DNA from: an uncultured Verrucomicrobiota bacterium
GTDB lineage: Bacteria > Verrucomicrobiota > Verrucomicrobiae > Verrucomicrobiales > DEV007
Assembly (NCBI GenBank): GCA_902591645.1
Contig: CACJBM010000008.1
Span: forward strand, 1-50,182
Direction: 5' to 3'
DNA: 50,182 nucleotides
Each line of letters starts with the position of its first letter. The first letter of the stretch is position 1. The position numbers were made by a program, and so were the translations under genes. Positions 1 to 7,243 of this stretch are shown here, one piece after another. The notes below the pieces were generated by a model. The model ran no database searches. It was given only the letters and a program-made list of their open reading frames with translations, and was not told the origin of the DNA.

Positions 1-66
1 ATTGACTCATTAAGTAATTAGACCTATTAAATATGATAATGATGTGCAAATATGAATATCATTTTT

Positions 67-72
67 TATAAT
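67..72 (+). promoter_or_regulatory. possible -10 element before the exosortase cassette
   Basis: A perfect TATAAT lies 25 bases before the first ATG in very AT-rich DNA. No convincing -35 hexamer is seen 16-18 bases upstream, and such a hexamer is expected by chance in DNA this rich in A and T. It is only a candidate for the promoter of the three-gene cassette. Confidence 0.25.
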
Positions 73-96
73 TAAAAACATACCATTTTAATAATT

Positions 97-525
97 ATGC
101 AATTGCATTCACTATTTTTGATATTTTTTACATTTATTTTTATAAATGTTGGATCAGCTGCAACAACAACTCTTTACTACGATGGTACAGGGTACCAAGT
201 AACGTATAATACTACTACATTCACTGCTGACGAATCCTCCATTAATTCAGCTACATGGTGGGGAAAAGGTGAACAATCTAAAAAGATGGCGGATAATTCA
301 GGTATTAATGGCCTAAGATTTGCATATGATAAATTTACTATTGGTGGCAATGAGTATGCTGCTTTCAGATTAAGAGAAAATAATGATTCAAATCTTGAAT
401 TAGTTTCCGACTCCGCTAATTATGCGATTAGTGCTGTTACAGTGCCTGGGCCACTGCCTTTCCTAGGCCTCTTGCCAGTTATGGGCGTTTTGAGAAAAAT
501 GAGACGTAAGCAGCAAATGCGATAA
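97..525 (+). CDS. small secreted protein with exosortase sorting tail (PEP-CTERM-like)
   Basis: A 142-residue exported protein. Residues 1-21 form a signal peptide (hydrophobic LFLIFFTFIFI core, cleavage near GSAA). The middle (about 22-110) is a Thr/Asn-rich, probably beta-stranded region without a recognised family. Residues 116-142 form a three-part sorting tail: a Pro-rich motif (VPGPLP), a hydrophobic stretch (FLGLLPVMGVL) and a basic end (RKMRRK). This is the layout of PEP-CTERM-type exosortase substrates; the PGPLPxLG form resembles tails I know from cyanobacteria. The inferred role is a surface or matrix protein cut and anchored or released by the exosortase two genes downstream. It is followed after 8 bases by the HpsJ-like gene, suggesting one transcript. 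The actual function of the mature protein is unknown. Confidence 0.8.
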   Translation: MQLHSLFLIFFTFIFINVGSAATTTLYYDGTGYQVTYNTTTFTADESSINSATWWGKGEQSKKMADNSGINGLRFAYDKFTIGGNEYAAFRLRENNDSNLELVSDSANYAISAVTVPGPLPFLGLLPVMGVLRKMRRKQQMR

Positions 526-533
526 TTTAGTCA

Positions 534-1265
534 GTGGAAAAAAATAATATAGAAACAGCAAATACGGTTTCTAATAAGATTAAGTTCCACTCTGCTCATT
601 TATGTAGATTAATTTCTATAATACTAGTATTAATTTTTTCATTAGGTTGGGTCTTATCAATAATTCCGATAGATTATTTAAACTTTGGTGCTTGGAGAAT
701 GCATCTTTCTCAGCAACTAAATGAAAGATCGCATCTACCACTGATTGCAATAGCCCTTTACGCACTTAGCTTGAACTGTAATGAAGAGAGAAAATACTCT
801 CCATTATACTATTGGAAACGTCTCAAATTCATATCCTGTTTGGCTATTCTAATTTATTTATGCTCTATTTTGAATAGCTCAATTACAGGAATTATTTTAG
901 CTCGCACTGAAGTCCATGCCCCAAGTATTAAAAATCAACAAGAGATCGCCTATAAAAAAATAGATTCAATAGAATCTAAGGATGAGCTGCTAGAAATGCT
1001 CAACTCAAGTAAAATTAAAATAGGGAAAAAAAATCAATTCAATCAATTAAGTAGTATCACAGACATACAATTGATACTAAAGGAAAAAGCAGATCAAGAC
1101 ATTCAAAAACAAACTAAGAAAATCACAGATCAAGCTCAAACGAAAATATGGAAAATTAGAATGGATTCTTTGAAATATACATCAATGTCAATCATATACA
1201 TGGTGTTTTATATTTTAATGTTTGTATTTTTCGACAGACTTTGCAAAGAAGAAAATGCGTTCTAA
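534..1265 (+). CDS. HpsJ-like membrane protein of an exosortase cassette
   Basis: A 243-residue membrane protein starting at GTG. Hydrophobic segments lie near residues 25-43, 64-80, 97-122 and 214-234, and a charged, coiled-coil-like region (about 130-210, many Lys/Gln/Glu) sits between the last two. The pattern of a first helix, a WRMHLSQQLNERSHLPL stretch, a short second helix and a C-terminal helix after a soluble coil matches my memory of the HpsJ-like proteins found beside cyanobacterial exosortases, where their function is not well defined. The spacing of 8 bases from the sorting-tail protein and 27 bases to the exosortase supports one operon. Assignment is by layout and short similarity, not by a search. 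Confidence 0.6.
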   Translation: MEKNNIETANTVSNKIKFHSAHLCRLISIILVLIFSLGWVLSIIPIDYLNFGAWRMHLSQQLNERSHLPLIAIALYALSLNCNEERKYSPLYYWKRLKFISCLAILIYLCSILNSSITGIILARTEVHAPSIKNQQEIAYKKIDSIESKDELLEMLNSSKIKIGKKNQFNQLSSITDIQLILKEKADQDIQKQTKKITDQAQTKIWKIRMDSLKYTSMSIIYMVFYILMFVFFDRLCKEENAF

Positions 1266-1292
1266 GAATAAACTCAAATATTTATCTTTTAT

Positions 1293-2177
1293 TTGAAAGT
1301 ATTAAAGCCAACCTCTCAGACAATTACACTATTTTCTGCTTGTATTGCTATAGCGCCTAGATTTCTTGGATATCCACTATCAGAAAGTCATTTCGCCATT
1401 ATCCTTTTCTGGCTGGGAATAATGACCTTGTTGCCTGAATGCATTGAAGAATTTGCAACGGCAAAAATAAAATTTAAAGAATTACCATTTGTAAGTTTAA
1501 TAATTCTTAGTGGTGTATTTTCATATAGCATAATTTCAATATTCTGGATTGATTTGCTATATATTAAAAATACTAATCTTTTTTATAGCTCTTTTAGGAA
1601 AACCATTTTTCTTACTCCACCAGCTATCTGCTTAGCTTGGTATCCTTATCAAAAAACAAAGAAACAAAAACTACTCAAGCTACTTGTAACGGCAGTCATC
1701 GCTTACACAATTTCTTTAATTTTCATTCATTCGGATCAACTAATTAACGACAATATCAGAATGTTTTTTAAGCAATCAACGGCATTTTTGTCAGGCCAAA
1801 TATTAGATTTAGTTAAAGAAAATAGAATCATAGTTGAAGAAAATTTTTATATTTTAAATAATCATAAAATAATTGTTCAAGACGCATGTTCAGGATTTCC
1901 ACAAATTGGATTAACCCTTCAATCTTTAATTGTTTTTTGGATGTGCTGCCCAATTAAATCTTGGTGGAACATACTAATAATAGTATTACTCTCCACTATT
2001 ACAGCCTTCTTTATCAATGTGATCCGCATTTCATTGCTAGGAATAATCATTAGTAAACATGGAGAACAGTTATTTCACTTTTGGCACATTGGACTAGGTT
2101 CATTAATATTCACACTTATAGTAATGACCATTTCATCCACTATTTATTATTGTTTTTGGAAAAAAGAATATCACTAG
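1293..2177 (+). CDS. exosortase, cyanobacterial-like (cyanoexosortase-like)
   Basis: A 294-residue polytopic membrane protease/transpeptidase-like enzyme starting at TTG. The exosortase triad is visible: Cys199 in VQDACSGFPQ, Arg245 in NVIRISLLG and His265 in FHFWHIGLGS. Exosortases recognise the C-terminal Pro-rich tail of exported proteins at the cytoplasmic membrane and process it. The spacing of the triad and the FWHIGLGSLIF stretch look closer to cyanobacterial exosortases (typically AYWHTGxGSQ) than to the proteobacterial EpsH type; that is recollection. The matching substrate and an HpsJ-like partner lie immediately upstream, so the three genes probably form a dedicated single-target system. 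The DNA is visibly more AT-rich than the polysaccharide genes that follow, suggesting transfer. Confidence 0.85.
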   Translation: MKVLKPTSQTITLFSACIAIAPRFLGYPLSESHFAIILFWLGIMTLLPECIEEFATAKIKFKELPFVSLIILSGVFSYSIISIFWIDLLYIKNTNLFYSSFRKTIFLTPPAICLAWYPYQKTKKQKLLKLLVTAVIAYTISLIFIHSDQLINDNIRMFFKQSTAFLSGQILDLVKENRIIVEENFYILNNHKIIVQDACSGFPQIGLTLQSLIVFWMCCPIKSWWNILIIVLLSTITAFFINVIRISLLGIIISKHGEQLFHFWHIGLGSLIFTLIVMTISSTIYYCFWKKEYH

Positions 2178-2222
2178 AAAACAATAAACTGCTTATTGGC
2201 AGATCCATCTTAACTCTGTCAA

Positions 2223-3215
2223 TTGATTCTGGCTGTGTCTCGCAAAAACAAACAACTCCTAGCCTGTGTCGCAACACTAACACGGCAACGCCCAAAAATG
2301 CTCGAAGCACTTTTGCGTTCTTGGGCTTCATTAATAATTCCTGAGAAGGTGGAGGTCACTTTTCTCGTCATTGAAAATGATATTGAAGAACACTCACGGA
2401 ATCTAATCCAGACTTTTCAGCCAATGCCCAAGAGCTCCAAGTTAGCCTATGCTCTAGAAACTGAACCTGGGATTCCTTTTGCCAGGAACCGTGCGGCCCA
2501 GAAAGCTCTAGAAATAAGGTCTGATCTTTTGCTTTTTGTAGACGATGACCAGGAAGTTGCTAAAGACTGGCTAAAGAAAATGATCCAAGGACACAGGGAC
2601 AGTAAAGCGCTGCTAATTGGCGCCCCACTCCGAGCTCGTATGCCAGAAAAAAAACTGAGTCTATTCCAGAGACTAATGTTCATTAACTTGAAAAGTCGCT
2701 ATAGAAAAAAAGAAATGCGAGCATCTCGCAGAGCATCCCTCGAAGGAACTTCGGGAGTTACGATTGTAACCAATAACTGGCTAGCGGACACTTCACTCTT
2801 CTCCGAACATAATATTTGGTTCGATGAGACCATGCGCCATACTGGCGGAACAGATTCCAAGTTTTACGCAGAAGTAATTGCTCAAAACCTTCCAACGGCC
2901 TGGGTTCAAGATGCCTACGTTTATGAAACCATTCCACCTGAAAGGCTGTCCTTTATTTATCAATATCGTAGGGCCCGTGACCAGTCGAATACCAACTTCC
3001 GAAGAAAAAATAATGGTACTGTTCGTTTAAATTTGGTCCTAGTAACTTCTATTTTAGTTAAATTGATTGCTGTTCTTGGTCTAATATTAACCTTACCAAT
3101 CACAGCAGGTCGTACTCTAATGACCCTCGCGCGAGCATTGGGATGGATTGCTGGGCGAATAGGAGCTCTGAATGGATCAAAATCCACCCTTTATTCATCG
3201 ACTACTGGGAACTAA
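2223..3215 (+). CDS. family 2 glycosyltransferase
   Basis: A 330-residue enzyme of GT-A fold that would transfer a sugar from a nucleotide-sugar donor during polysaccharide assembly. The nucleotide-binding first strand is near residue 12 (LLACVATLTRQRP); FARNRA (86-91) and the metal-binding DDD of LFVDDDQE (107-109) are typical of GT2 enzymes. A hydrophobic segment near 266-297 suggests membrane attachment at the C-terminus. The start is TTG; a GTG 12 bases later is an alternative. It lies 45 bases after the exosortase gene, and its stop overlaps the next start in a TAATG, so translation is coupled to the nitroreductase. Acceptor and sugar cannot be read from the sequence. Confidence 0.88.
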   Translation: MILAVSRKNKQLLACVATLTRQRPKMLEALLRSWASLIIPEKVEVTFLVIENDIEEHSRNLIQTFQPMPKSSKLAYALETEPGIPFARNRAAQKALEIRSDLLLFVDDDQEVAKDWLKKMIQGHRDSKALLIGAPLRARMPEKKLSLFQRLMFINLKSRYRKKEMRASRRASLEGTSGVTIVTNNWLADTSLFSEHNIWFDETMRHTGGTDSKFYAEVIAQNLPTAWVQDAYVYETIPPERLSFIYQYRRARDQSNTNFRRKNNGTVRLNLVLVTSILVKLIAVLGLILTLPITAGRTLMTLARALGWIAGRIGALNGSKSTLYSSTTGN

Positions 3216-4246
3216 TGAGCTCATTCTTTTCCAGAATAAATCCTCTGAGTCGTTACTCTAAGCAACGACGTAAACTGGCCAAAGCACTCAGAGCAGAATC
3301 TAAAGCAACGATGGCCGGCCTAAGGGCTCTACAAGCTCAGTTCTCGAGAACTATTACAACAGTGCCTAATCTTAGGCGAAGTATCCATGTACTAGAAAAA
3401 GGATTATGTTTTCCAAATCGGAAAAAAATATTTGGGTTAAAATTTATTAAACCCGCAGTTGACCTTTACTCGGAATCCCTAGCTAATTCAAAAGTTTCCA
3501 AGCTAGAAATAAAATGGGCAGCGGACGTTCTGAACAAATACTTCAAAGCGGTAGATCATAAAGTGCCCGAGATTGAAGAGGCTCACAAAAAATTTATATC
3601 CCTACCATCAGCAGAATCCTCTGATAAGCACACATTTTCTCCTTACAAGGAAATGGATATTCCTTCCTATGCCAAACGCTTTGAACCTTCAGGGATCGCA
3701 GCACTCGATCAGTTTCATGAATTGTGCCGGAGCCGGAGATCGCATCGCCATTTCAAAAAAGAACCGGTTCCACTAGAAACTGTCCGTCATGCCATCACTG
3801 CAGCATTAGAATCGCCAAGTGCGTGTAACCGTCAGCCATTCGACTACTACATGGCAACGGAACCAGAAATGATTCAGGAAATCTGCAAGTTACCACTCGG
3901 GGTCCGGGGTTACGGAGATCAGCTGCCTGCTCTGATTGTCGTTGTCGGTAACCTTGGCTGCTATGATGAGACACGTGATCATCATCTAATCTATATTGAT
4001 GCGGCCCTAGCAACCATGACAATGATGCTAGCACTGACCTCTTCTGGACTTGGATCCGTACCCATCAACTGGCCTGACATCCCTGAAAAGCATGAGCAGA
4101 TGAGAGAATTATTAAATCTGAAACCTTGGCAGGTTCCTATCATGCTTGTCGGACTGGGCGTTCCTGACCCAGACACAATGATTGCCTATTCTTCTAAACG
4201 GTCCGTCGACGATGCACTGCACCATGTCAAAAAAACCTCTCATTGA
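3215..4246 (+). CDS. nitroreductase-family protein with long N-terminal extension
   Basis: A 343-residue protein from the ATG inside the TAATG overlap with the glycosyltransferase; an ATG at 3143 is in frame but would overlap the upstream gene by 73 bases. Residues from about 170 onward are a nitroreductase (FMN-binding) domain: RSRRSHRHF at 172-180, SPSACNRQPF, and a C-terminal LGxGVP-type stretch. The first 170 residues are basic and helical and match nothing I recognise. Its place between a glycosyltransferase and a pyruvyl transferase suggests an oxidoreductive step on a polysaccharide precursor or cofactor, but that is inference. The domain call is firm, the reaction unknown. Confidence 0.82.
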   Translation: MSSFFSRINPLSRYSKQRRKLAKALRAESKATMAGLRALQAQFSRTITTVPNLRRSIHVLEKGLCFPNRKKIFGLKFIKPAVDLYSESLANSKVSKLEIKWAADVLNKYFKAVDHKVPEIEEAHKKFISLPSAESSDKHTFSPYKEMDIPSYAKRFEPSGIAALDQFHELCRSRRSHRHFKKEPVPLETVRHAITAALESPSACNRQPFDYYMATEPEMIQEICKLPLGVRGYGDQLPALIVVVGNLGCYDETRDHHLIYIDAALATMTMMLALTSSGLGSVPINWPDIPEKHEQMRELLNLKPWQVPIMLVGLGVPDPDTMIAYSSKRSVDDALHHVKKTSH

Positions 4247-5348
4247 GCTCCTAGGTGTTTGGCTGCCCAATAAGGGAGCCGAACTCATGCTGCACACTGT
4301 CCGTCAGGAACTTAATGAACGTTTAGAAGGTGCCTCGTTCGCAATCCAATCCAATGAACCATTCCAGTCAGAATCACGTTTCAAAAAATTACAGAAATGC
4401 GCCCCCTCTTCGAATTCTCTATTAGATAAAATTTTCCGGAGGGACCCGCTAAATGAAGGAATAGTCACTGATTCTCAGATCACCCATTACATTGACATCT
4501 CCGGGTTCGCTTATGGTGATCCTTGGGGAGTAAAAAAAGCACGGAAAAGGCTCGGTAAAAAAGTTAAAAAGCTAAAACACAAAGGAAAACCTTATTACCT
4601 TTTTCCACAAGCCTTTGGCCCTTTCACTGATCCGAAATTGCAACGTGAAATGCAATTGATAGGATCCAACGCTTCATTACTATGCGCCCGGGACTCGGTT
4701 TCACTTGCTCACCTCAAAAATCTAGGACTCGAAAGTGCTGAGCAATTCCCTGATATCACATTTTCTCTGAACACCAATGATCGTATCGCCCCTGACATTA
4801 AACATTCACCTTATGGTTGTTTGATCGTTAACAATAAATTGGTCAGCTCAAATACCATGGCAAAAAGTGATCTACTTGATTTATTCACCGCTTCAGGAAA
4901 GAACATGCAAAGGCATGGTATATCGCCGCAAGTTCTGCTTCATGAACCTAAGGAAGATAAGGACTTAGCAGATGAACTGGCCCAGGCCTTAGATTGCTCC
5001 ACCATTGAACTGAAAGATGCGAGAGACATTAAAAACTGCATTAGGCATTCTTATGTCACCGTCACTGCCCGGTTTCATGGACTCGTGAGCGCTTTATCCA
5101 CAGGAACTCCCGCCATGGCCGTGGGCTGGTCCCACAAGTATAAAGAATTACTGACCGATTTTGATGCGGGACATCTTGTCTATAATGGTAACACTAAAGA
5201 ATTTCTGGATCACTTGGAAGCCCTCTTGTCCTCTAATGAAAATCATCAGAAAATCTCAGATCAATTTCAGATAACTGCTCAAAAACAAACTCGAAAATTA
5301 TCTGTTTTATATGATCAACTGGCTGAGCATATCAATGAAACAATATAA
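4224..5348 (+). CDS. polysaccharide pyruvyl transferase family protein
   Basis: A 374-residue protein from the ATG at 4224, which overlaps the nitroreductase end by 23 bases; in-frame ATGs at 4182 and 4212 are alternatives. The family transfers pyruvate from phosphoenolpyruvate onto sugars as a ketal, adding negative charge to exopolysaccharides. Family hallmarks seen are the N-terminal NKGAELM loop, YLFPQAFGPF, the CARDSVSLAHL segment and the C-terminal ARFHGLVSAL motif with its conserved His. It is the last gene of the three-gene polysaccharide operon and is followed by a hairpin. Confidence 0.88.
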   Translation: MSKKPLIELLGVWLPNKGAELMLHTVRQELNERLEGASFAIQSNEPFQSESRFKKLQKCAPSSNSLLDKIFRRDPLNEGIVTDSQITHYIDISGFAYGDPWGVKKARKRLGKKVKKLKHKGKPYYLFPQAFGPFTDPKLQREMQLIGSNASLLCARDSVSLAHLKNLGLESAEQFPDITFSLNTNDRIAPDIKHSPYGCLIVNNKLVSSNTMAKSDLLDLFTASGKNMQRHGISPQVLLHEPKEDKDLADELAQALDCSTIELKDARDIKNCIRHSYVTVTARFHGLVSALSTGTPAMAVGWSHKYKELLTDFDAGHLVYNGNTKEFLDHLEALLSSNENHQKISDQFQITAQKQTRKLSVLYDQLAEHINETI

Positions 5349-5480
5349 ATTTCTCGAGTCAATCAGGTATACAAAATATACTTCTTCATATTCATTATCT
5401 TTTACTTTAATCTCAGGCTTTTCTTCAATCGCTTACATAAGTCAAGCTGATCCTTGATTTGTCACTTCTTCTATTACAAA

Positions 5481-5512
5481 AAATTACAGGGTAGTTTATT
5501 TCCCTGTAATTT
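5481..5512 (+). terminator. perfect hairpin after the polysaccharide operon
   Basis: An 11-base stem (AAATTACAGGG / CCCTGTAATTT) encloses a 10-base loop, 133 bases after the pyruvyl transferase stop. It lacks a strong T-run on the + strand, so it may be a bidirectional or Rho-aided terminator, an mRNA stabiliser, or an operator. The rest of the 279-base gap (5349-5627) is AT-rich, with a TATACT-like -10 near 5559 that lacks a well-placed -35. Confidence 0.45.
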
Positions 5513-5627
5513 ACTTGAATGGATCATCTTTTGATGTCTCGTTAGTCTTCCTAACATATATACTAATTTTTGTGATTGTGCAGGCCAGCATTTTATCGTC
5601 ATAGTCATTATTCAAAATTAAAGCACC

Positions 5628-7220
5628 ATGATCAAAAAACGACTCCCCCAATCATTTTCTCTCATTGTCCCTTTCATTGCGATACTGGGCATAGCCTCAC
5701 TCAGCTCCTGCAAGACTGTCACTCAAGAACAGGTAGAGACAAAAGCCGATTCAAATTCCAAAGGCAATGAACTCTTAGGAGAATGGATCCAATACAGGAA
5801 TGGTCAATTCCAGATCAAAACGATTAGTGCCGGTAAGGAGGTCAATGAATTTTACAGCGAGTTCGGAGATCTCAGAGGCAGAAGAACGATGGACATCGCG
5901 ATCGAATCATCAAAGGATACCGGATCTGATAATAAAAGGGTCTTGATAAGTCCTAAAGCTAGCTGGGATTACCTGGCAGGTGGCAAGAAACCCGAAGGGC
6001 TGAAATGGACATCGTTAAGTTTTGAACCAAAGAAGAATAATTGGAAGACCGGGAAGGCCGGTTTTGGATATGCTGATGATGATGATGAGACCGTACTTGA
6101 TGATATGATAAACAAGTACACATCAGTATACATCAGAAAAGAATTTGAAATCACAAAGAGCACGGATCTTTCCCGTTTAGCACTGGCCATTAATTATGAT
6201 GATGGATTCGTTCTTTACCTTAATGGTCGTTATGTTTTCTCCATCAATGTCGCTAACGAAGAAGGTAAACTGGCCGTTGGAAATCATGAAGCTAACGGTA
6301 TCGAGTACTTTATACTTGCTCCTTTCGCGGATGCTTTAATTGAAGGCACGAACGTAATTGCCATTGAAGGGCACAATGCAAAACTGGACAGTAGTGACTT
6401 CACTTTGGATCCTCATCTCATCGTCGGTGGCGGTTATACAAACTTTGTAAAGAGCAACATAAATACAAAAAACTATGATTTGGCAGGAAATCTCACTGAA
6501 GAAAATAAAATCGATGGGAAGCAAGAAGGTGGATATATGATCACTGATGGAATTCTGAGGCAGTCTCAAGCTCCAAAAGACGGGACTGTTTCCGCCCCTA
6601 GCGGAGCATTCCACAAGGCAGATAAACCGGGCCAACAGCTCCTCATCGCTGCAAGGAATGGAAACACATCCAAAATAGCATCACTCCTTAAGTCAGGAGT
6701 CTCAGTCGATTTCACTACTCCAGGATCCTACACCGCCTTAGCCTATGCAGCTGCAAGGGGCCACCTAAAAGCAGCGTCTCTTCTGCTAAAAAATGGAGCA
6801 GACATAAATAAGCAAGCACGATGGAACAAAAGCCCTCTGCTCCTTGTCGCTGGTACAAAGAACCTGAAATCAGCACAGTTTCTCTTAGACAAGGGCGCTG
6901 ATCTTAATGCTGTTCAGTTCGCAAAAGCGACTTGCGTACATGAAGCTGTTTTCTGGAATCAGCCTGAAACTTTAAAGTATTTCATCAGTAAAGGCCTGAG
7001 CCCAAATACTGTTGCCAATAACGGATCATCTCCTCTGCACTGGGCTATCTGGAGAACGAATAAAGACAATGAAAACTCCATTAAGCAAGCCGCAGTATTA
7101 ATTAATATTCTCCTAGAATCAGGAGTCGATAAATCCCTGAAAGCTCAGAACGGAAAAACAGCTGCCGATCTTGCCAAAGATAAGGGCCTCGAAAAAATAG
7201 CTGCCCTAATCAAACCTTAA
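5628..7220 (+). CDS. ankyrin-repeat lipoprotein with galactose-binding-like domain
   Basis: A 530-residue predicted lipoprotein. The signal peptide ends in lipobox LSSC with Cys28. Residues about 120-265 resemble the beta-sandwich binding modules of PVC secreted proteins: a GFGYADDDDET stretch, YIRKEFEI, INYDDGFVLYLNGR and EGTNVIAIEGHN. Residues about 335-530 hold five ankyrin repeats, recognised from units such as ALAYAAARGHLKAASLLL followed by KNGADIN. Ankyrin arrays bind other proteins. Export suggests a cell-surface or periplasmic adaptor that combines carbohydrate-like and protein binding; the partner is unknown. It stands alone, converging with the DUF1501 gene across a 23-base gap. Confidence 0.75.
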   Translation: MIKKRLPQSFSLIVPFIAILGIASLSSCKTVTQEQVETKADSNSKGNELLGEWIQYRNGQFQIKTISAGKEVNEFYSEFGDLRGRRTMDIAIESSKDTGSDNKRVLISPKASWDYLAGGKKPEGLKWTSLSFEPKKNNWKTGKAGFGYADDDDETVLDDMINKYTSVYIRKEFEITKSTDLSRLALAINYDDGFVLYLNGRYVFSINVANEEGKLAVGNHEANGIEYFILAPFADALIEGTNVIAIEGHNAKLDSSDFTLDPHLIVGGGYTNFVKSNINTKNYDLAGNLTEENKIDGKQEGGYMITDGILRQSQAPKDGTVSAPSGAFHKADKPGQQLLIAARNGNTSKIASLLKSGVSVDFTTPGSYTALAYAAARGHLKAASLLLKNGADINKQARWNKSPLLLVAGTKNLKSAQFLLDKGADLNAVQFAKATCVHEAVFWNQPETLKYFISKGLSPNTVANNGSSPLHWAIWRTNKDNENSIKQAAVLINILLESGVDKSLKAQNGKTAADLAKDKGLEKIAALIKP

Positions 7221-7243
7221 AAAGGGCAGAAAATCTATTCACT

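Noticed and set aside
2081..2344. A frame spanning the end of the exosortase and the start of the glycosyltransferase
   Set aside because: It overlaps two supported genes in another frame and has no coding character.
3215..4246. Nitroreductase considered as part of a RiPP azoline pathway
   Set aside because: No YcaO cyclase, precursor peptide or leader-binding protein is nearby; the neighbours are sugar-transfer enzymes.
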